Below, piece after piece: positions 9,201 through 21,400 of a stretch of 64,000 bases of DNA. The notes below the pieces were generated by a model. That model searched no databases and was not told the origin of the DNA. It was given only the letters and a program-made list of their open reading frames with translations. The translations under genes and the position numbers were made by a program. The stretch comes from Pogostemon cablin. Taxonomy: Eukaryota > Streptophyta > Magnoliopsida > Lamiales > Lamiaceae. The stretch lies in NCBI GenBank assembly GCA_023678885.1, contig CM043000.1, positions 18,956,729 through 19,020,728 on the forward strand, given 5' to 3'. Position 1 is the stretch's first letter; each line of letters starts with the position of its first letter.

Positions 9201-12200
9201 CATGAAATCCTAATACCTTAAACCCTATTATGATAAACCGAGATCAGAACCGTAAAGCGGAAGCGTACCTGATCCAATGAGTCTCTAGGCGGAACACGAA
9301 CTTAGGATCAGTGGTTATATGACCTTCCTCAACTAAGCCTCCTTATTCCTTATGGGGACCGTAGTAATCCCTCCCGATGGGGAGAATGAAAGACAATGTG
9401 CGGCTTAGTATATTGGGGACCATAACCTGGGAGCCTTTATATACTACTTGACTAGACCACCCATAATCACCTAATCATGTAGTATTGGGTATCTACTCAA
9501 TAAGCCCATATCATTTATTATTATAGCCCATGGACCTTTAACCTTAATTGAATCACTTAATTAAGTCCATAATATAATTGAATAGCTAATATAATTGCAT
9601 AATAATATATTGCCCACAATTAGATTATAATGGAAATTAATAATTTTCAACATTCTGTTTATGATTTTTAAACGTCTCAAAAACTTAAAACTTTTTTTGA
9701 GCGCCAAAAACTTAAACTTGAAACATACCCATAAAATGAATCCTTCTTATAGATTATAGAAGAAAAATAGATTATAGAAGAAAAAACTCAAGAGCTTCGA
9801 GCCAATTAAGACTAAGAAGGTTGACTCAAGAATAAATTGGATTAGAAGCTTCGTTGTAGAATTCTGACCTAACCATTTAGTACGAAGAAGCCCGTTTACT
9901 TCGCAATTTAGATAAAAATGTAATTGTGATGTTGGGATCTTGGGTAGAGACGGGTGATATTTTAGTAGGTAAATTAACGCCCCAAATGGTGAAAGAATCC
10001 TCGTATGCCCCCGAAGATAGATTGTTACGAGCTATACTCGGTATTAAGGTATCTACTTCAAAAGAAACTTGTTTAAAACTCCCTATAGGTGGTAGGGCCG
10101 GTTATTGATAAAAGTAAAAGCAAAAGTTAACTCCCATAAAAGTAAAAGTAAAAGTTAACTAGCCTGCTTTAGTAATAATTTTTTTTGGTGTTGTAATGAT
10201 CTCTCCTGTCAAAATAAAAATTAACAAATAGATAAATAAATTAATAAATAATGCATATACTTTCATAAATACAGAGTGTTAAAAATAAGTATAAATCAAA
10301 ATAATTTAAAATTTGAACATTGATGCAAATTGATGCAAAAGTTTGTGTGAAATTATCTCACTATATATTTTGAAAAAAAAGAAAAAAAATCACCATCAAA
10401 ATTAAAAATGACATAATAAAGGAAAAAAATGCACTTTTGGTCCATAAAAAATGTTTCATTTCATTTTTGGTTCCTACCCTTTTCTTTAGTCGCAAAAGTT
10501 ACCATTTTGATCCCAGTTAACTTTGGATGATAGAGTTTAACTAAAAAAAATTACTAAAATTAAATAAATGGATACATGGTTTGGTCAAATTGAAAATTAA
10601 TTATCTCAAATCTTGAGCAGATCTGAATTGAGAGACAAACCACAACACATCGGATGAATGCTACCAGCAGTAAAGATCAAACTACCTGCTACCAGCAAAT
10701 GGTTCAAAATACAGAATGAAAGCAGAGCATCAAGAATCTTTGAAACATAAAATTCATAAGAAAATTTTCTTTAAAAAATCCAGATATAAGGGGTGGTGGG
10801 GGGGATCGGAAACACAAGAACCGCCGGGGAGGGCGGACAAAATTTGGTTGATGGTTCAAAATACAAAATGAAAGCAGAGCATCAAGGATCTTTTAAACAT
10901 AAAATTCATAAGAAAAGTTTCTTTAAAAAATCCAGATATAGGGTCGGAGAGGGCGGACTTGGCTGCAGTATTGGATCGTGAGAGATAGAGACGGTGGGGA
11001 AGATGGTGGAGATGGTGGCGGAGGCTGTGGATATAGTGGTGGCGGTGTGGTGGAGGTTGTGGAGCGGAGGAGATGGACCAGATGGTGGTCCTGGAGATGG
11101 AGAAATCTTACTCCAGGAAAGGAGATTTGGCGCTGCCTACCGCCGTTGATGTCGGAGCAGTTGTGGAGATTTAGGGTTTGAGGGGGGTTAGGTAAGAAAT
11201 TAAGGTTATAAAAATAATTTAAGATGAGATTAAATTTTAAAAAATTTATATTTAATGGACACATCAGCATTCCGTTAATTTGTTTGATGGAATTTTAAAA
11301 ATAAAGCAACTGCACAAAAAATGAAATGACATCTTTAGAACGTGACTAAAAGTGCATTCTTCTCGTACAATAAAATAACATCATTTTTTTTCTCTCCCTA
11401 AATCGATATTCTTTCTTATGAAATTATTAAAATTAATTTTTATAATCCAAAGAAGTGACATATTCAATGAATCGATCCCATCATGAGAGCGACGGGTCAC
11501 GGGAAACTTGATATAGTGTATAATAAATTTAAAAAAAAATCTGACATTACCTGTTTTTGAAGCTGAGATATGGAATCCAGTATAAGTTTGTTCTGCATGT
11601 AATTATTAATGACTAAACAATTAACATAACATTCCATGGGATGTTTTCTGGAAAATAATATTTGAATATATAATTATTGTTGGATAAGCAAATTCTCGTT
11701 CATTCAAAAGGAATAAATAAAGAAGAACATGAACAACATAAAAATTTATGTGGAAAACTCCAAAATAAAAAAAAAATCACGGACCGAGAAAATACTAATT
11801 ATGTGAGAATTTTTTTTTTACAATCACACAGAGTTTCTCTCTCCAGACCCCAATCCCTACACTCTTACTAAATCTTTGATTAATTCACACATTTCTCCCA
11901 ATTCTCACAACATAAAATAGAAATTTAAAAAAATTAAATACAAAGATTAAAATGTACTTAATTGGTGCACTTAACATCAAAATTAGAGACATCCTTAAAT
12001 AGCATAATAGCATAAGAAACTCTCTCCTTTTGTTCCTTCATCCCATGTGAGATATAAAACCCTTCTTTTAATTTCACAAAATACCAACAATTATTTCAAA
12101 TTAAAGTAACACTCCAAATATTTATTCCCACTTTACTTTATGCAAAATACTCACATGAGACTTTTACGAAAGACTTTATAAAACATGATATTCAAATTAA

Positions 12201-15200
12201 TAAAAATGATGTAATGCAATAAATTATTTCATAATTTTTTCATAGCATAAATAAATTGGATTTTACATCATAAACTCTTGTAAATCGGGTTTACATCATA
12301 AACTCTTGTAAATTTTGTGGTCTCCCTTAATTTAAACACCCTAATTATACATAAGGTATATATAATTGAAAGAAAATTATGCTTTACATCGTAAACCCAT
12401 TTTACACAAATATTTGTGAAATAAATTATACTAATATTTTTAATGAATAATAATAATATCTTTAATAAAAATAAAATAAAAACAGTTCCACATGAAATGG
12501 TATAACAATGTTGTCCTTCCAAAATAAAATAAAAAGGTATTACAGTATTGCCCTTCCAATTACTATTATGGACACACTTTTATGAAAGGTAAACATACAT
12601 TAACAAATAGATCCAACAGTACATCAATAGTACAAAATTTTCAATTACATTTTCATTTTTTCATCAATTTCAATAATTTTAATTCATATTTTCAATGATA
12701 TATATATATGAACCTTTATTTTATATTACAATATTCTTAAAAAATAAAATAAAATTTCATACTCCTAATAACTAGGAATATTAAATAAAGTGCCGCGTGA
12801 AACCATTTTGTGAAGAGATTATTTTATAGTATTTTTTTATAAGGCTAAAACTTGTGTGTTTTGAGGACATCGTATTCCTCAAATCTTGCATTTTTCTAAA
12901 ATTGTATACTTTAGTATAATAATATGTATCCTTTATTTTCTAAAAAAAATAATTCTTTTATAAAAAATTTATACTATTCATATTTCAGTCGATCTTTTCA
13001 ATGAAAATATATAGAGTGAGGCTCATGTGCACTCGGGCGCACGGAGCACATTCCGTGCGTCTTTGCAATTTTTGTGGCCCTTTGCAATTTAAACTCCTAG
13101 CAATACATATGTTTAAATAGAATATAGAGGGGGAGAGTTGTATTCACATGGGGACACGGAGTATCCTTCCGTGTCCTGCATGAGCTTTTCACCTGGCCAC
13201 TGGGCTCTTCACTTAAGTGAGAGAGACCCAGGTTCGATTCCCATTGGGAACGAATTAGGAGAGGTGATATAAAGAAACTTAGAGAAAATGAAGTAAGGGT
13301 GCTTGGTGTATACTAATTGGACTAACAACATTTACCAATAAAAAAAGTGTATACCATTTAAAACAAAATGTTATATATTTGCACACCTTGTGTACCCGGG
13401 CATAAAAGACCAACTATTTTTATAATTAGTTATCACATTTAATGAAAATGATTACTTTTAATTAAAAATATCATTAATTTGCATTTTCACAATAAACATA
13501 CATAGATGAAATAATTCACTAACATATTATCCATTCTTATTCGTCCTAAGAAAGTTTTGCCTTAAATAAAATATTTCAAATCAAACGCATCCTTTATGAA
13601 ATATTTTACCTTTTTGGATCGAAGTCGCTTAAGTGCCTTGTCAAGTTGGTGCTGTATACCCTGCAGCTCTTTCAAGCTCAAAGGATCCAAATCTTCTCCC
13701 ATAAAGTGCCTAATTATTAATTAAGTATTAAATAATTATCCTCTCCAACAACAACTTTTATAAACTTCATCTATTTTAAAAAAGTAAATGTATATCATTC
13801 TTAATGTGAGATGAAAAAAATAATAAAATATATACCTTTTAACTAGTTGAATGGTGATATGTGAAACGAACAAAAATAATAAAATATGTACTTTATAGAT
13901 GTTTGTTTCGTTTTAGAAACCAAATTTTCAAAATTCATATCAAAGATTTTAGAAACCAACTTAAATATACCTACATATATTATTCTATATTAATACCATA
14001 TTAAAAATTCAAAACAAACATATACTACTATTCAATTAAATCTCAAATTCAACAAAACCCAAAACATAAAATATACCTTATGCTTTTCTGCAAAAGTTCA
14101 ATTTTTGCCATGAGTTTAGGATGCTCATCTACCCAATTTTCCTGCTTTTCGAAATGCTTAATTAATAATTGAATTTTTTCAAATGAATAAATAAATAATT
14201 GAATCACCACATTTAATTTTCATCGAAAGAATAAGACTGAAAATCTTATAACATTAATAAATTAAGTCTAAAACTTGCGTATTCCTAAATACCGTATCCC
14301 AAAATTCTACGATTTTTCAAAATTGTACCATTTAAAAATATTAAATGTTATACTATTTAGTATATAAACTTATACCTTTATTATTTTTAGAAAAAAATTT
14401 AATTTTTAATTAAATATTTATATATATTGTTCATATTTTAACTAATTTTTTAATGAAAAAATTATACCTTTATTTAATAAAGTATATATTCTTAAAACAA
14501 AATGTTATACTTTTATACACACCGAGCACACAAATGAACAGCTAATAATTAATTTCATCTGATCAGTCTATGCATTTCGGACTTATTAATTCATCTATAG
14601 TTACGTACTTGATTAATGTCATGTGTAATTTTCCTTTTTCAAGAGGTTAATATTTAATCATAAATTTTAGGGTATAATAATATGTTAATTACACTTAAAC
14701 ATTCATGAAGTACAAATTACATGTATCCATGAAGTACAAAGTACGTCATTTTAAAAAATGAAATAAAAACAAAACATGTAGCTAAAAAATTAAAACCAGG
14801 TTATTATATATCTAATCTAAGGCCATTTCCATTAAATTTCTGCCAAAATATTTGACACTTATATTAATCTGTTATCTGTAAATATTCAATTATAGCATAT
14901 ACTCTATTTGGTCTGCCCTTCAGATTTTGGGAATATGGGCGAAAAGGAAGGGACTCTAAACAAATAAATAAATAAAATATTTTGTAGGAGTAATTTTTTA
15001 GTGATATATTTATAAAAAAATTATCTAAAAAGTTTATTTCTAGAAAATTTGAGATTTTTCTCCTCTTAATACATTTTTCCACCTATTATATATTTTTAGT
15101 TTTAATATATTATTATTAATATCAACTCAAATTCTAATATATATCCGAAGTATAATTTATATTCTCTAGAATATTTGTTTCTCAATTTCATTATAGCTTT

Positions 15201-18200
15201 TAGTTGGTTTGCAAATCTTCTTCGTTCAAATTGTTTTCATTCTCAATTACAGTACCAAATTTTTCTTTATTATTTTGGGATTTATTTTTTAATATTTTTT
15301 TGTTATTTAAGTCATTTTTATTCTATTCATCACTTTCTTTCCATTCTTCTTACTCATTTCGTTTGCTACACTACAAAAATAGTATTTTTTAGCAATGGAA
15401 TTCACCAACGGAATTCAATCCGTTGGAAATTAGCAATGAATTAGCAACCAAAATGACATTTTAAAATTAGCAACGGAATGCCAACAGATTTATTCTCTAA
15501 TTTAACAACGGAATTCAATTAATTATCAACAGATTAGCAATGGAATCATTTTATAAATTACCAACGGATTACCAACAGAATTATTTACCAACGGAATTGA
15601 TTTTTCATTGCTAAAAATTTACCAACCACCACTTTATCAACGGATTCCTTTGCTAATCCGTTGGTAAACCAATTTAACAATGAAATTAAGGCTTGTAGCA
15701 ATGGAATATTCCGTTGTTAAAAAACAGTTTTTTTTGTAGTGCTATATGTTCATTTAATATTTTTTTTATGATTTCATTATAAGAAAATGGTCAAATTCCA
15801 ACAAAAAAAATTCTAATGAAAAGTAATCTACTGGAAATTTTAGAGTACCAACGAATTTTCAAATAAAACTGATACCGTTGGAAAATTTCAGCCAAAATTC
15901 TCATGGAAACCTAAACTTTTGGAAATTTCCAATGCTAATCTCAATAGCCTGATAAACTATTGTAAATTTCCAATGAAAATTTCAATAAAATCTAAAGCTG
16001 TTGAAAAATTCTAACAAAAATATCCCATATAAATTTAAACTTTAAAAAGTTCAATACTAATTCCAATAACTTGATAAGCAATTATTTAAAATGAAATTTT
16101 CAACAAAACTTAAGTTGTTGGAAATTTTCACTTTTACAAATTTATTTAGAGCATTTTATTACTCCATTAATTTTCAATTTCTTTTCTTTTATTTATTTAT
16201 TGTCTCTATCAAAGTATTCTTTTCATTCAACCTAAAATCACATTTAATGAGTTGATATTTCGTGCACTCGGATGCATGAAGTTATTTTCTTGCATCCCAT
16301 CTGTATTAATAATATTAAGTAATATATAGGAGTATGTGTTTTTTAATGAATGTATTTTTTTTTAATATTAAATTGTTCAGTAAATATAGCGGGACGAAGG
16401 GAGAATATATATATAATAAGATGAAAAGGCATTAACATTAAAGATTAACACCAATTAAACAAGTACTTACCTGGTGTTGAGAGTGATCTTGTACTGATGT
16501 ATGGTTTTTGTCCAGATGCCTTTCATACCTTTCTAAAATTCTGTCCGTGCTGCATTATTATTATTATTATTATTATTATTAAAGGACAAACATAAGTTAT
16601 TTAGGACAATATAATTAGCTACTCACACAAACAAACTATCAAATTTATCTCTCACATCAATCCACATTGATGAGAGAGAGATAAATTTTGGTTTAAACTG
16701 TAAAACTTATAACAAGTGTAGATGTCCTTATTATAATAAAAAAGAAAAGAGAAACTAAAAACATTCTTAATATTTTTGTATGCATACAAGGTATGCGTCT
16801 CTTTTAATTGATTAGGAAAATTTTATTTTACAGACCGGTGTTAAAGTATGTCTTTTATTTAATATAAAAATTTATAATTCGATTATTTATTCAAAATTAA
16901 TTGATTAAAGTAGACGTGTCTTAGAATTTTAAGAGATGCTTTCATGTAATCGGTTACAGTGCCCAATCTTGTGAAATATTACTCTTAAAAATGTCTGAGA
17001 ATTACTTTGAAAATGACTGAGTGTTGTTCTCTTAAAAGAGTAACATTTAATTGTACATAATATTATTAATATTACCTTTTGTTCTATAAAATAATTCTCT
17101 ATCATATACTAAGTTCTATAAAAAAAAAGGAAAAGTTGGTCTCTTAAGTATTATCAGGTGCACAAAGTGTGTAAAGATACAACATTTTGTTTTTTAAGGT
17201 TGGAGATTGATATTATGTTTCCTTTTTTTGGAAGTTTTGGGTGAGACTATCTTACCGTAGGACCATTTTATGCTTTGATAGATATAGCTTTTTATTAAAA
17301 TTGTTATCGTTTTTTTAAAAAAATATTATCGCTTTTCATTTATGCTATAAATTATTTATAAAATAGTTCATTGTACCATTTTTGCTTTTTAATAAAAATG
17401 TTATCATTTTTTATCCGTTTCACGTAATGACTTTTTTGGGACTTACTTAAATCTTTTCCTTATTTTTTTCGGGTGAAAAAGTTCAATGTAAAATGGACAA
17501 AAACGAAAAATGTGAAATTTTATATGAGATGAAGAGAGTAATTTTTTTGAATATTTTCTATGAAAAAAAAAGTGAAGTATAACAATAAAGCAAGATATGT
17601 ATTTATATAGTACTTCCTCCATCTCGGGAAGTATTTCACACTTTAATTTTTTATTCGTCCAATAAAGTGATGTTTGGTTTGGGCTTATGTAGGATTTGAA
17701 AATCATGAATAGTGTGTTCTATATTTTTTTTTATTTTTGAGTACGGTAGGTTTTAACTTTATGTCAAATCAATGTATTAATTTATTTAAAAACTTAAATG
17801 AGAGAGGAGAGATAAAAGAGAGAAAGTGTATTAATTAAGGAGAGAGAATGTAATAGGTATGTATAGGGGTGATTTTTAAAATATGGATACAGATTTTAAA
17901 AACCAAAACCTGGATTTGAAAACCGTAATCGAACATAAGTATTTCACAATTTTCTTTTATTAAAAGTGTTAAAAGTATTATAATGCTGAATTTTTACAAA
18001 ATTCCAATATATTGCCCATTTTTTTCAAATATCCTAACAATTTTACATATTTTTTTCGTTAAATTAAATAAAAATATTTTTTCTCTTTTTTACTTTATAC
18101 ATAAAAAAATAATCTTTTTTTTTAAATTTCACATAAAAAATATGTAAAATACATTGAGGATAAGACAAGAAATTTAAGATTTTACACTCCCTCCGTTCCA

Positions 18201-18393
18201 TAAAAGAAGTTCATAGTCACGGTAGATATAATATTTTAGAAATAATGAAAAAGTTACTTCAAAATTATGTCTATTATATTAAAGTGTGTTTATGGAGATG
18301 TGTGATCAAATTATGTGATTGTTGGATTAATTAGTCTTTTAAAATTAATTTCAAAATTAATTCAAATGTTGCATCAATTAATGAAAATACGCC

Positions 18394-18448
<55 letters not shown>

Positions 18449-21400
18449 CCTCTCGTTTCCATAATTTATCACTCGAATACACTTAAACACATCAAATACA
18501 GGTGAATGTCCAATAAAATCAAATTGTCCTAAAAATTTGTAGTGTATTCTTAAATCGTCCTACTACTAAGTTGAGTTCATAATATAGTTTGATTCGCTAT
18601 TTCTTTTGATTTGTAGTGTTATGATCACCAAAAAGGATCGATTTCGTCTTAAAGAGAAAGTGTGTAAATCTTGTCTCGACTCAAATAAATTCTTATGTAT
18701 TTTCTATTATATTTTTCTAGTCAACATTTTATATCGAAATCCTAATATACCCAACAATATTTTTAGGTAATAAATAAATTATAAAGTAAGTTATCTGAAT
18801 TGTAAAGGTGTGATATTTTCAAAATTAAAATATATCATGAGGTTATTAGATTGTGTCTATTTCTTTATTTGGAATATTTGGAAGTGTAAACTTATTTATG
18901 AAACAAATAATAATACTCCGTCCAATGCAAATGTATCAATTTTACCATTTTGGGCATCCAATCCAGAGGCATTTATATTTTATTTTTAGTAAAAAGTATA
19001 TCACATGACACATCACTTTCATCTAATACAACAACTCACTATACATATAATAATAATACTTATTAATCTACGCTAAGAGTAAATTATTGTTTATGAGAGG
19101 AGCTATTAAAATTTTGATTTGATACTAGCATTAATTTTTGTTTTTCCGAAATTCGTGAATTACTGAATAAGTAGTAAAATCAAGTACAATATTGTCAATG
19201 AGTACTATATTTCATAAATATACTGACTTTCATAAAGTTACTGACTAGAACGTATAAAGCTGGTATAAGGAGTTGGATGCCAAAATTAAAGCTTCAAGTC
19301 AATATTTCCACCAGTATTAGAATAATGAATTAAATTTCAAAATACCTTTTTAACATATTTTTTTAATGCCCATTTTTAATGATAAGTGTTAAAATATTGA
19401 AAATGACGAAAATATCTTAATTCGATTTGTGATGTTTTGGATGAGTAATTAATATATACAATCAAGTTATAAAAATATTTACAATTAAGTCATAAATATA
19501 ATTAATCGAGTTATAAATATGTGTAATTGAATTTGAATAATTTATTTTAAAATTTAGTCAACAATTAAGTTAAGGTTATTTTTGTAAACTTGGACATTTT
19601 AATAAATACCCTAAAATATAGGCAAGAAAAAAAATTAAAAGAAATGGGATATTGTCTACCATTACCTCTAGAATAATTATTGCTTCCTCTAATTGATATT
19701 TGGGTAAATTACCAAAATCTTCCTCGATTTGTCCAAACTACTAAATAAATTCTGTGATTTGAAAAATTATAAATTACCCCATTTGGCTTGTATTTGATTT
19801 TAATATTGATAAAGATACCCATTTTTTTAAATAAAGAGGAAGAAAAATGCCATTAATACCCATATATATAACACTTTATTTTTATTTTTCACTATTTTAT
19901 TTTTTAAAAATTATTTTAAATGTAGAAAACTGGTATTAAAGGGATATTTTTTAATATTTCAATGTTAAAATTTTAAAAAAAATCCCTCTAATCCCTAGGA
20001 TTGAAATAAAAAAAATAGTGAAATTAAATATATGATGTTAAATATATGGATATTGATGTCATTTTAGTGTTAAAAAAATATATAAAAAAATCCCTCTAAT
20101 CATAGTTTTATACATTTAAAAAAATAAAATAAAATAAAATAGTGAAATTAAAAAATACAATGTTAAATACGTGGGTCTTGATGTCATTTTCATAGCTCTT
20201 TATTTTAAAATATGAGTATTTTTATTAATGTTCAAATAAAAAATAAGTAAAAGGGGATAATTGGTAGTTTTTCAAATTATGAGATTTATTTGATAGTTTA
20301 GATAAAATCACGATAGGATTTTTGGTAATTTACCCTTGATATTTTTGCACGTGTATATGAGTACGTCGATTATGTAATGGTTTTATGGTCGTGTAGCATA
20401 AGAAAAAAGTAGGGGTGTATTGAGTAATTAGATTAATAAAAATAAATAAAGTTATTTAGATTAATAATTTATAAATTATAAGAAGTACATTCTCTGTCCT
20501 TTTGATATGTGTTTGCTTTTTTGAACGTAAATTAAATGATATAATATTTTAATGTGGAATAAAGTGAGAGAAATAATATTTTAACGTAAAGTGGTAGGTG
20601 TATTAATGTAATATATGAGTTCATGAGAAAAAAAATTAATTTATGTGAGTCTTATTTATCAAAAAGAAAAATACACACTTTATATTGGGATGTACTAAAA
20701 TAATGACAAATCAAGTACATTTCAGTGGGATCGAGGGAGTAAGTGACATTTTTATAATATCGCAATGTTTTCAAGATATTAATATTGTGTAGAGTTATTA
20801 TTATAGAAAACGTGTAAAAATGTGGGAAAATCGAAATATAAATGTGCGGAAACGGATGGAGTATTATTTATTTATCCAAATTAGAAAAAGTCACTTCTTG
20901 TTTAATTTTATAAACTTTTATAAGGGTCATGTATTATTTTAAAGAGTAATAGATGGAGCATATAATATGCAAAGTTATAAGTTAGGCATAGATGACAAGT
21001 TAAAATTAGAATGTATTGTGTTATTATTATATTCAATTCAATTTACCTTTATGATGGTTTACAATATAGTGATTTAGACGGAAATGAAAATTATTCATAA
21101 TTTAAAAAGAAACTTGGGAGGGATTATTAGATAAAAATTAATGACTCAATAAGTATAGAACTGTTATTCGAGTCGAGCGAATTTGAGTAGTGCATATTTG
21201 AGCTCGGTTCTAGTAATTTTCGAGTCGAACTCGAGCTCGGCTCGTTTAGGAAACGAGCTCGAGCTCACTTGAGTAATTTTCGAGTCGAGTTGAGCTCGAA
21301 CTCGATTTGGCTCGTTAAGCAAATTGAGCCTTATCGAACTGATTTTGTATAAATATCTTATATTTATTATTTTATTTAATATTTATTATAATATTATTAT

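Larger units (their letters stand above)
4544..9652 (-). mobile_element. Degenerate Ty1/copia LTR retrotransposon in intron 6
   Basis: Two 467-bp LTRs (4544-5010 and 9186-9652) have TG...CA ends on the minus strand. A perfect 5-bp target duplication TTCTG lies at 4539-4543 and 9653-9657. The primer-binding site, complement of 9171-9183, reads TGGTATCAGAGTC and fits initiator Met-tRNA, so the 5' LTR is at the high-coordinate end. A polypurine tract (AAGTGGGAGAT, complement of 5011-5021) abuts the 3' LTR. The internal 4.2 kb has no long frame, but RNase H-like remnants (DSEFVGC, RSTSGYIF, IKQTL) are readable on the minus strand near 5770-5890 and again near 6100-6220. The LTRs differ at roughly nine sites by eye. 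The element is non-autonomous and dead. Confidence 0.92.
4084..10163 (-). other. MADS intron 6 (6.1 kb, GC-AG)
   Basis: Begins with GC at 10163-10162 and ends with AG at 4085-4084. In transcript order it holds a plastid rpoB fragment (10110-9896), then a 5.1-kb copia element (9652-4544, same sense as the gene), then about 450 bp of plain AT-rich sequence. Without the copia element and its target duplication the intron would be about 970 bp. Confidence 0.7.
10206..11550 (-). other. MADS intron 5
   Basis: 1345 bp, mostly occupied by a candidate TIR element with GC-rich cargo (10421-11364). The rest is AT-rich with nothing recognised. Confidence 0.7.
11593..13609 (-). other. MADS intron 4
   Basis: 2.0 kb. 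It holds a diverged copy of the foldback repeat (12283-12415), a dispersed repeat (about 12842-13060), two perfect hairpins and a candidate SINE (13180-13345). The remainder, 11600-12280, is featureless AT-rich DNA. Confidence 0.7.
14142..16470 (-). other. MADS intron 2
   Basis: 2.3 kb. It contains the dispersed repeat at 14268-14530, a CACTA-type MITE (15369-15741) and a neighbouring array of CCAAC/GTTGGAAATT motifs (about 15790-16130). The stretch 14540-15360 shows nothing recognised. Confidence 0.7.

Noticed and set aside
4544..9652. Non-coding LARD-type element
   Set aside because: RNase H-like residues are still readable near the 3' LTR, so it is a decayed copia element and not an originally non-coding one.
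9926..10108. Apparent 60-codon rpoB gene
   Set aside because: Only an internal fragment of plastid rpoB with a frame break; a NUPT, not a gene.
10923..11270. 115-residue proline-rich minus-strand ORF
   Set aside because: Translation of the GGT/GGA-rich core of the candidate Pack-MULE. There is no known domain and it overlaps an opposite-strand glycine-rich frame; treated as cargo, not a gene.
13180..13345. True tRNA gene
   Set aside because: The B box is perfect but the arms do not fold into a full cloverleaf; a tRNA-derived SINE is the better reading.
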